Shown in pieces: positions 47,856 to 55,829 of a stretch of 64,000 nucleotides of DNA (position 1 is its first letter; each line of letters starts with the position of its first letter). The stretch spans positions 22,624,461 through 22,688,460 of the forward strand of contig NC_049989.1 of NCBI RefSeq assembly GCF_000003815.2, read 5' to 3'. The translations under genes were made by a program, and so were the position numbers. The DNA is from Branchiostoma floridae. Lineage: Eukaryota > Chordata > Leptocardii > Amphioxiformes > Branchiostomatidae. The notes beneath the pieces were generated by a model. That model did no database searches. It worked only from the letters and a program-made list of their open reading frames with translations, and was not told where the DNA came from.

Positions 47856-48066
47856 GCGATAGTTCCCCCGATATCCATGTCCTTGGTGAGACTGTTCCCG
47901 ATAGTTCCCCCGATATCCGTGTTCTTGGTGAGACTGTTCCCGATAGTTCCCCCGATATCCGTGTCCTTGGTCAGACTGTTCCCGATAGTTCCCCCGATAT
48001 CCGTGTCCTTGGTCAGACTGTTCCCGATAGTTACCCCGATATCCATGTCTTTGGTCAGACGGGCCG
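47856..48066. repeat. 42-bp minisatellite, five copies
   Basis: Units carry GATAGTTCCCCCGATATCCG and TGTCCTTGGTCAGACTG. Confidence 0.96.
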
Positions 48067-48414
48067 GTTGAGCGGCTCTCCCGCCGCGGGCAGCGCTACA
48101 GACAGATCAATGCTTCTCTGTTCCAACCCGAGCCTCGCGGCTGACTCCAATTCACCTCGCTAATGCACTCGCCAACAAACCCTTGAACAAACTTCACGCT
48201 TCCGTGCGCATCCCTGCCTAAGCTACAGAAATATCGCGCGGCGAGAGGGGATTCCGCCCCGGCTCTATACATTAGGCGCAGTTATTAGTGATTCCTGGTG
48301 CTCGGCATTTCTCAGGCAATCCCAACTCCGCGGCTACGGACCGCCGCATCATCCGCCACGCTGCTTCTTTTTTTCTGCACAATCAATCATCCCCTTCAGC
48401 TTCGGCGCGCTTCT

Positions 48415-48668
48415 CTGACTTTTAGTGTGTTTCTTACCAAATCATGTACTTCAGCATCGCTGCGCTTCTCTGCCTTCCTGTGTGTTTCTTACCACATCAT
48501 GTACTTCACCATCGCTGTGCCTCTCTGCCTTCCTGTGTGTTCCTTACCAAATCATGTACTTCAGCATCGCTGCGCTTCTCTGCCTTCCTGTGTGTTCCTT
48601 ACCAAATCACGTACTTCACCATCGCTGCGCTTCTCTGCCTTTCTGTGTGTTCCTTACCAAATAATGTC
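48415..48668. repeat. 55- to 60-bp minisatellite, about 4.5 copies
   Basis: Units carry TTACCAAATCATGTACTTCA and GCGCTTCTCTGCCTTCC. Confidence 0.94.
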
Positions 48669-48787
48669 TTGAGCCCGGCTGCGCGTTTTCCCAACTTCCT
48701 TGCCGATCGGCTAGCTGGGTGGCGAAACGGGAGAGCGGGATTTGGGGTGTTACTAGTGTGGTTGGTTGATAAGCGTAAAATCATCCT

Positions 48788-48864
48788 GTCACTTTCTCAT
48801 CATGTTACTTTCTCATCATGTTACTTTCTCATCATGTTACTTTCTCATCATGTTACTTTCTCAG
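48788..48864. repeat. 16-bp repeat, about five copies
   Basis: The unit is TTTCTCATCATGTTAC. Confidence 0.96.
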
Positions 48865-49029
48865 GCGTGTGGGAACGAAGGGTGCGGCGCCTGCGCTGAG
48901 CGGCGTGTAGATACTTGATACCAGATACACACCAGGTTGCTACAGGCAAAATGTTACATTTTCACCGGTTCATGATTTTTGCCTTTTCTACAGATGACGT
49001 CAGGAGACTGGTACCTCCCCAAAAGTCAC

Positions 49030-49318
49030 CTCTATCAGCCTGTGATTGGTCTGCCTCGGACAGCAGGCACCTGCCCTGTGATTGGTCGGCCTCGGACAGC
49101 AGGCACCTGCCCTGTGATTGGTCGGCCTCGGACAGCAGGCACCTGCCCTGTGATTGGTCGGCCTCGGACAGCAGGCACCTGCCCTGTGATTGGTCGGCCT
49201 CAGACAGCAGGCACCTGCCCTGTGATTGGTCAGCCTCGGACAGCAGGCATCTGCCCTGTGATTGGTCAGCCCAGGACAGCAGGCACCTGCCCTGTGATTG
49301 GTCGGCCTGGGCGATGAG
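49030..49318. repeat. 36-bp minisatellite carrying a CCAAT-type site, eight copies
   Basis: Units carry CTGCCCTGTGATTGGTCGGC and CTCGGACAGCAGGCAC. Each holds GTGATTGG, the reverse of a CCAAT box in good NF-Y context, at fixed 36-bp spacing. Confidence 0.96.
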
Positions 49319-50127
49319 CGAGGTGTCAATCATCAGAACTCTCATCACGTGACGTAATTTATACGGGAAATTATGAAATTATGCTATAACCACGCGATTC
49401 CGTAGACATGGTCTCTACATGCACGATTCTGCTATAACCACGTGATACCGTCAGAGAGACATGGTTCTCTTAAGAAATCTTTCACATATAGAGCAACATC
49501 CAAATGAAACCAACTGGCACGAGTTACAAACTGTGAGTACATCCAAGATGCTTGGACAGCAGCTAATGAAACACATTCGAAGCTCTGCTAATGATAACTT
49601 TGAGGCGTTTTTTAATGATATTTTGAATGACATGTTATGTGTTGTGTGTGTGATGTGTAATTATTACTCCTGGAGGACTAGATAACTAGATATTGCAGAC
49701 TGTGATAAGCTGTCAACAACTAAAGGAGTCAATAAACAACAAACCAGCATGGGCCCGTGCTTAACTATGTCTGATAACAGGCTTCATGGCTGATATTCCG
49801 TTGGCAAAGGTGTACCCATATCAGAGCAATACAGCAAAGAGCTGGTCCAGACGTTGTGGAACACCACGCTTTGATAACTGTGTAAGTTAGAATGTACATT
49901 GTGTGAGTTTGTTTACGTGCTCGGCAATCGTGCATGGTACAAAAGGCACGGCAAAAACACTGCCAGGCTACAGTGCAACTCGCACACCAAACTTCTATAG
50001 ATAACAGTGTATGTGTTACATTATTGTCATGCATAGATATTTGGGTCTCGGTTTTGTCAAGTACAAACAAATTGGCCCATGCAGATGGATATCGGGGTTG
50101 GACATGATGATAGTACAATAAAAACTG

Positions 50128-50296
50128 ACAGTAGTAGTAGTAGTAGTAGTAGTAGAGTGGTACTGTTATTAATACTAGTAGTAGTCGTAGTAGCAGTAGT
50201 AGTAGTAGTAGTAGTAGAAGTAGAAGTAGTAGTAGTCGTAGTCGTCGTCGTCGTCGTCGTCGTCGTCGTAGTAGTAGTAGTAGTAGTAGTAGAAGT

Positions 50297-50328
<32 letters not shown>

Positions 50329-50340
50329 AAGTGTGGCAGT
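50128..50340. repeat. Compound trinucleotide repeat (GTA, GTC, AGC)
   Basis: About 200 bp of AGT, CGT and AGC triplets with sharp changes of triplet type. Serine, valine or leucine runs appear in the open frames. No splice context suggests coding use. Confidence 0.97.
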
Positions 50341-50359
50341 AGGTGTAATAGATGAGGGA

Positions 50360-51145
50360 ATTATAATTCCCGCCACTCCGCGGATACGACACGTTATAAT
50401 TTCCGCCACTCCGCGGATACGACACGTTATAATTCCCGCCACTCCGCGGATACGAAACGTTATAATTCCCGCCACTCCGCCTGATACGGAACGTCATAAT
50501 TCCCGCCACTCCGCCTGACACGGAACGTTATAATTCCCGCCACTCCGCATGATACGGAACGTTATAATTCCCGCCACTCCGCGGATACAACACGTTATAA
50601 TTCCCGCCACTCCGCGGATACAACACGTTATAATTCCCGCCACTCCGCGGAAACGGAACGCCATAATTCCCGCCACTCCGCGGATACGGAACGTTATAAT
50701 TCCCGCCACTCTACCTGATACAACACGTTATAATTCCCGCCACTCCGCGGATACGGAACGTTATAATTCCCGCCACTCCGCATGATACAACACGTTATAA
50801 TTCCCGCCACTCCGCGGATACAACACGTTATAATTCCCGCCACTCCGCGGATACAACACGTTATAATTCCCGCCACTCCGCGGATAGAACACGTTATAAT
50901 TCCCGCCACTCCGCCTGATACGGAACGCCATAAATCCCGCCACTCCGCAGATACGGAACGTTATAATTCCCGCCACTCCGCGGATACGGAACGTTATAAT
51001 TCCCGCCACTCCGCGGATACGACACGTTATAATTCCCGCCACTCCGCGGATAGGACACGTTATAATTCCCGCCACTCCGCGGATACAACACGTTATAATT
51101 CCCGCCACTCCGCGGATAGGACACGTCATAATTCCCGCCATTCCC
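50360..51145. repeat. 33-bp satellite with an E2F-type site, about 24 copies
   Basis: Units carry GTTATAATTCCCGCCACTCC and GCGGATACGACAC. Every unit contains TTCCCGCC, the core of the E2F site, with few exceptions. The 33-bp period leaves frames open on both strands. Confidence 0.97.
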
Positions 51146-51277
51146 TCCGTCCTGCAGATTAACGTGACCTTGACGCGTCTCATTCCGCCTTTGCGATAAA
51201 CTTGACCCCGAGGACCACCCGCGGCCTTGGGCGGTCACGTGATGGTTGCAAGAGAGACGTGACGCGTTATGCTGATT

Positions 51278-51362
51278 CTGTTCCGGGAATCCAGACATGT
51301 CCATCCGTGACGTCACCGCTGTTCCGGGAATCCAAGGAAGTCCATCCGTGACGTCACCGCTG
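51278..51362. repeat. 40-bp duplication with STAT-like and CRE sites
   Basis: Both copies contain TTCCGGGAATCCA and CCATCCGTGACGTCACCGCT. TTCCGGGAA fits the STAT pattern TTCN3GAA and TGACGTCA is a full CRE. Confidence 0.85.
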
Positions 51363-51744
51363 TTCTCCTTTGAAGAATGACTTCGATAGCGAGATATCTG
51401 TCTTTAGATGTAGATATATTCAATAGTCTTTTCATCATTTTCTTTCTCGCATGCTTGATTTTTCTTTCCTTTTAATTATTTTGTTTCACCTGCCCTTAAA
51501 TAAATCTCATATGATGACAAACCGATACATTGTGCGGAGTATAGGTTCGTCACGTGACAGTAGAGGAAGGGGTTAGAGGTCATGACGGTTGAGAGGCGGC
51601 GGAACAAAGAGCGGCTTGTGTGGGGCGTTCCTGTGTTTCAGGTGTCAGGGCGATATGTTTGACCTGAAACTGGATATCTGCAGGTCGGCCTCACCTGCTG
51701 AAACACGCAGGTAAGGACGTGCGTCTCACCTGGTGGGCAGGTAA
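51363..51744. other. Non-coding stretch, no gene seen
   Basis: Contains AGGTGTCAGGGCG and CTCACCTG words (51640-51740) but no clear tandem structure. Confidence 0.45.
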
Positions 51745-51957
51745 GACCCCATTCCACCAGACGGCGATCGCGCCGCGACCTTCCTGCGACCTAAGTTGGG
51801 TTTGGGTGACCCTTGACTTTATCATCGAAATATCAAAATATGCAAAATATGTGACTGATATGACAACAAAACAGTCAGAGTCTTATCTATGACATTCGTT
51901 CTTCGCTCTGCCCAATTTCTGGTCGCATCGCGATCGCGGCGGGTCGCGCCGAGGTCC
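51745..51957. mobile_element. Possible MITE with GC-rich inverted ends
   Basis: The left side has CAGACGGCGATCGCGCCGCG followed by ACC. The right side has GCATCGCGATCGCGGCGGGT followed by CGCGCC. The two are partly complementary, separated by AT-rich sequence. Ends of the type ACGGCGATCGCGCCG are common in animal MITEs, but exact borders and a target duplication are not clear here. Confidence 0.35.
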
Positions 51958-52142
51958 AAGCAGAGGTTTCGCTCTAACGTTTTTGTTTACTTTTGTTAAG
52001 CTTTTTATCGGGCTTTCTATCTTGTACCGTTTTCTTTGGCCGCGAGATATTGAACATTGGTACAAAATAGAAAGCTTGATAAAAACGCCTAGCAAAAGTA
52101 AAAAAGAAAGGAAGCTTGCGCGTTACCTCTGCTTTGAGATTA
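51955..52142. mobile_element. Inverted-repeat element (about 190 bp), MITE-like
   Basis: The core arms 51989-52028 and 52059-52099 are about 85% complementary around a 30-bp loop (arm words GGCTTTCTATCTTGTACC and GGTACAAAATAGAAAGC). The complementarity can be extended with indels to outer ends CCAAGCAGAGG and CCTCTGCTTTG. The outer word belongs to the dispersed CAAGCAGATG family seen elsewhere in the window. There is no clear target duplication. Confidence 0.5.
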
Positions 52143-52468
52143 GCTATTATCGGCGGACTGATCAGTCTGACTTCCAGCCAATCAGGCATCTTCACAGTCT
52201 TTTCTGTAAAAAGCCTCTCATTTGATTTGACGTTTTCTGTCCGTTCTGTCATTGATATAGCATTTTCTCATCTGCCCTTTTGGGACCAACATCTAATACA
52301 AAAATAAACACACAAACGCACATCGCATGCACATATACTATAGATACGCACACACGCTCCAACCTTACGCACAATAATGCAAACACACAGGAAAGCGCAA
52401 CTAAACGCCCGAACACCTACTTAAGTGACAAAGGAGCGAACTCCGTATGCAGACGGCGGTTCCCGACC

Positions 52469-52518
52469 CAATCACAAGTTCCGTTACCATGGCGACCGTT
52501 ATGAGAGCGTGACGTCAC
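52469..52518. promoter_or_regulatory. Cluster of CCAAT, X-box-like and CRE sites
   Basis: In 50 bp there is CCAATCAC (52469), GTTACCATGGCGAC (52483-52496, RFX X-box-like) and GTGACGTCAC (about 52509-52518, full CRE palindrome). NF-Y, RFX and CREB-type factors often act together. The sequence supports a promoter-like element, but no transcript start is known. Confidence 0.45.
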
Positions 52519-52603
52519 GAGGTGAGACAACAGTGGTCCTTTGTTCGCGGCTCGTGACCGACAGGAAAGCGGCGGACTTCAGCTGTATTGGGCGCGCTAT
52601 TGA

Positions 52604-52681
52604 AATGGCGGGAAAGACAATAGCTAACTCTTCGTTACGTCATGAGAAGTTTCCAAGGCAACGACCTGAGACTATTTCCTG
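52604..52681 (+). CDS. Possible short reading frame at a promoter-like region
   Basis: ATGGCGGGAAAG opens 25 codons (MAGKTIANSSLRHEKFPRQR and PETIS) and ends at TGA. It follows a cluster of CCAAT, RFX-like and CRE sites at 52469-52518. It may be an upstream frame or chance; the ATGGCGGGAAA context also matches an E2F-type site. No homology is recognised. Confidence 0.15.
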
Positions 52682-53054
52682 AGCCGTTAGAATCTCAGGA
52701 GAAAAGGCGGGAAAAGCCAGCGCTGACGTCATAACCTTTAGTAGCTGAATCTTGTACAATCACGCATATCTGTTTTTAGACGTTGCCTCTATACTTACTG
52801 AAATTACGTCATTCCTGAAGACTCCTTTTTGTAATGAGGCACTTCCACTGGTTGAACTGGGCAATCCTCTATAAGTATAACACATTCCTGTAACTCGTAT
52901 TCCGGTAATTCTGAATTTCTTTTCCTTGAACGAACCCTGCCCGAAAATTGCCGGTGACTGTCCGAGCAATATTGGGTTTTTGCGAAGGAGAAGATTCAAC
53001 GCTTTACTTTACTTTACTTTATCTATTTTACCAGGAACGTACAGCTCAGGTCAG

Positions 53055-53582
53055 AATAGAACTTCAGTTTCCTGGAAGATTTGACGTAAGTCCTAAACTT
53101 GTAGCCCAGTTTCCTGGAAGATGTGATGTAAGTTCTAAACTTGTGGGACAGTTTCCTGGAAGATTTGACGTTAGTCCTAAACTTGTTGCCCAGTTTCCTG
53201 GAAGATATGACGTTTGTCCTAAACTTGTAGCCCAGTTTCCTAGAAGATTTGACCTTAGTCCTTAACTTGTGGGACAGTTTTCTGGAAGATTTGACGTTAG
53301 TCCTAAACTTGTTGCCCAGTTTCCTGGAAGATATGACGTTTGTCCTAAACTTGTAGCCCAGTTTCCTAGAAGATTTGACCTTAGTCCTTAACTTGTGGGA
53401 CAGTTTCCTGGAAGATTTGACGTTAGTCCTAAACTTGTTGCCCAGTTTCCTGGAAGATATGACGTTTGTCCTAAACTTGTTGCCCAGTTTCCTGGAAGAT
53501 TTGATGTTAGTTCCAAACTTGTGGGACAGTTTCCTGGAGGATTTGACGTTAGTCCCGAAACTTGCAGCACGTTTTCTGGCTC
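53055..53582. repeat. 42-bp minisatellite, about 12 copies, with higher-order pattern
   Basis: Units carry CAGTTTCCTGGAAGATTTGA and CGTTAGTCCTAAACTTG. Neighbouring units differ (GTGGGA, TTGCC and TAGCC before the core) and these types recur in order, giving a longer super-unit, for example around 53145-53265 and 53270-53390. Confidence 0.95.
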
Positions 53583-53947
53583 GCGCTCTATTTCCGGGAT
53601 ACGTAACGGCCCTCCGATCCTGACCATGATCCTCTCAGGCTGCTCCGTAAAGTCTGGCAGCGGCTGCTCCGCCGAGGTCCGCCGATCATTTCACGTGCAG
53701 CGGATCGAAGAATGGAGTGAATTATGGCATTATGCTGTCCGCCAGATAAGGCTGCAACAATTTCTTGGCCCATAGCTTCTGAGATAGGGACTCCGATAGA
53801 GGCTCGGCGGGCCCGAGTATCATGTCCAGCGCGCGCGGATGTGATGCCGCGCCGGCTGATTACAAATCCCGCGTGAGCGGCACTTCCGCGAGACGTGACG
53901 AGAATACGGACCGTGCGGGAAACGGCTGCAAGCAGATGGGGAGGAAC

Positions 53948-54212
53948 GCGGGAGTTACGGCGGGAAAACCGGAGGGAGTTGTGGCGGGAAAACCGGAGGG
54001 AGTTACGGTGGGAAACCGGAGGGAGTTGTGGCGGGAAAACCGGAGGGAGTTACGGCGGGAAAACCGGAGGGAGTTACGGCGGGAAAACCGGAGGGAGTTA
54101 CGGCGGGAAAACCGGAGGGAGTTACGGCGGGAAAACCGGAGGGAGTTACGGCGGGAAAACCGGAGGGAGTTGTGGCGGGAAAACCGGAGGGAGTTGTGGC
54201 GGGAAAACACGC
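53948..54212. repeat. 24-bp minisatellite with an E2F-type site, about 11 copies
   Basis: Units carry GGCGGGAAAACCGGAGGG plus AGTTAC or AGTTGT. GGCGGGAAAA is a perfect E2F consensus (reverse TTTTCCCGCC). The array starts about 20 bp after a CAAGCAGATGGGGAGG motif (53928). Confidence 0.97.
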
Positions 54213-54540
54213 TGCAGTTATATAATTATGGTGGGACAAACCGGGCCCAGGTAGCTCCAAGCAGATGGGAGAGGGAGAAGAAAATTAACATGACTTATGA
54301 CGGGAAAACCGGCACTGGTAGCTCCAAGCAGATAAGAGGAGGGCACAGAAACAGACCATGAGATGCTATGGCGGGACTCATTGGACCCGGGTAGCTCCAT
54401 CCAATGGGGAACTCGCAGGAATTATGGCGGGAAACCTGCAGCAATAATGGCGGGAAAACCAGCAGGAGTTATGGCGGGACGGACCGGGCGGGAAACTCGT
54501 AGCAGATACAAGGGGAAAGGAAATGGCGCAACATTCCCTA
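54213..54540. repeat. Degenerate repeat of GGCGGGA and GTAGCTCCAAGCAGAT
   Basis: TATGGCGGGA words alternate with GGTAGCTCCAAGCAGATG (54251), GGTAGCTCCAAGCAGATA (54310) and decayed forms near 54391 and 54507. Confidence 0.8.
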
Positions 54541-54754
54541 ACTTTTATTTCTAGAATGGTGGTTATTGAGAGAAACTGTAAAGTTAGAATGTTTCAGGCG
54601 GTCACGTGGGCCAGACAAGGAGATAACCACTACAAAATGGAGACACAAACAACAGGGCAGAGAAACGCTCGTTCCTGAGCAGAACCATCCTTCTGTCCCA
54701 ACTAACCCTGGTGATGAAGCACACAGCGGCAGTAGCGACCCGTCAAAGGGCTTC

Positions 54755-55045
54755 ACCTGCCGATCACTCTGGGAACTGAATTGTTACATTTCTGCCGATC
54801 ACTCTGGGAACTGAATTGTTACATTTCTGCCGATCACGCTGGGAACTGAATTGTTACATTTCTGCCGATCACGCTGGGAACTGAATTGTTACATTTCTGC
54901 CGATCACGCTGGGAACTGAATTGTTACATTTCTGCCGATCACGCTGGGAACTGAATTGTTACATTTCTGCCGATCACGCTGGGAACTGAATTGTTACATT
55001 TCTGCCGATCATTCTGGGAACTGAATTGTTACATTTCTGACTACT
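54755..55045. repeat. 35-bp minisatellite, eight copies
   Basis: Units carry GGGAACTGAATTGTTACATT and TCTGCCGATCACGCT. Confidence 0.97.
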
Positions 55046-55269
55046 ATTTGAGTTCTCGATTCTTTTCAGGTGACAGCCATTTTTAAGGGGGGTGTGATAT
55101 CTTCCAAGCCATCAGCCAATGTGAATGTTGTGTTTCATGTTTTGTCTACATTACAGGGTTTGTGGAGAAATGAAGGAAGCAGTGGTTGTGTGTAATTTGG
55201 TCCATATCTAGTAGTAAAGGAAGGAGACGGTATTTTACATTTCAAAGACAACAACTTTATAGTGTCTTT

Positions 55270-55487
55270 ATTGGCTATAAACTAACCACGGCACATCCTG
55301 CAGTGCCTAAACAAGGGCGTTATAAACTAACCACGGCACATCCTGCAGTGCCTTAACTAACCACGGCACATCCTGCAGTGCCTTAACTAACCACGGCACC
55401 TCCTGCGGTGCCTTAACTAACCACGGCACATCCTGCAGTGCCTTAACTAACCACGGCACCTCCTGCGGTGCCTTAACAAGGGCGTTG
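55270..55487. repeat. 30-bp minisatellite, about six copies
   Basis: Units carry AACTAACCACGGCACATCCT and GCAGTGCCTT. GTGCC/GGCAC words make short inverted pairs inside each unit. Confidence 0.95.
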
Positions 55488-55829
55488 CAAATATTGATCT
55501 CTGTCTGTATCCAGTCTTATGGAGCTGGACCGCAAACCTCCGAAGTTGGCCCAGAAACGGCTCCTGAGAGCGCCTGGCTTAATCCCTCTCATCTCGTACG
55601 GAGATTAATGTCCTCATGAAGCCATGCTTTATGCGGCTGTAGCCGGGAGCGATGCGCGGAACATATTTAGGCCATTTCCATCTACATCTACAATGTATCT
55701 GTCTTCAGTGTGGAAACAACAAGTGGAGAAGTACGTCTAACTCAGCTGACGGTTTTCTGTAAGTGGACCAGCTCGGTGGTCTATAGGACACATTAACGTC
55801 AGCCACGTGCCGCACGGTCTGTCATACTG

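Noticed and set aside
49030-49318. CRISPR-like regularly spaced repeats (here and in several arrays)
   Set aside because: The units are head-to-tail with no unique spacers, and this is animal DNA with spliced genes, so they are minisatellites.
49461-49685. 74-codon plus-strand frame with protein-like start (MVLLRNLSHIEQHPNETNW)
   Set aside because: It degenerates into a VCVMC low-complexity end, and an internal GTGAGT would split it. No partner exon was seen. It may be a fragment, but the evidence is too thin.
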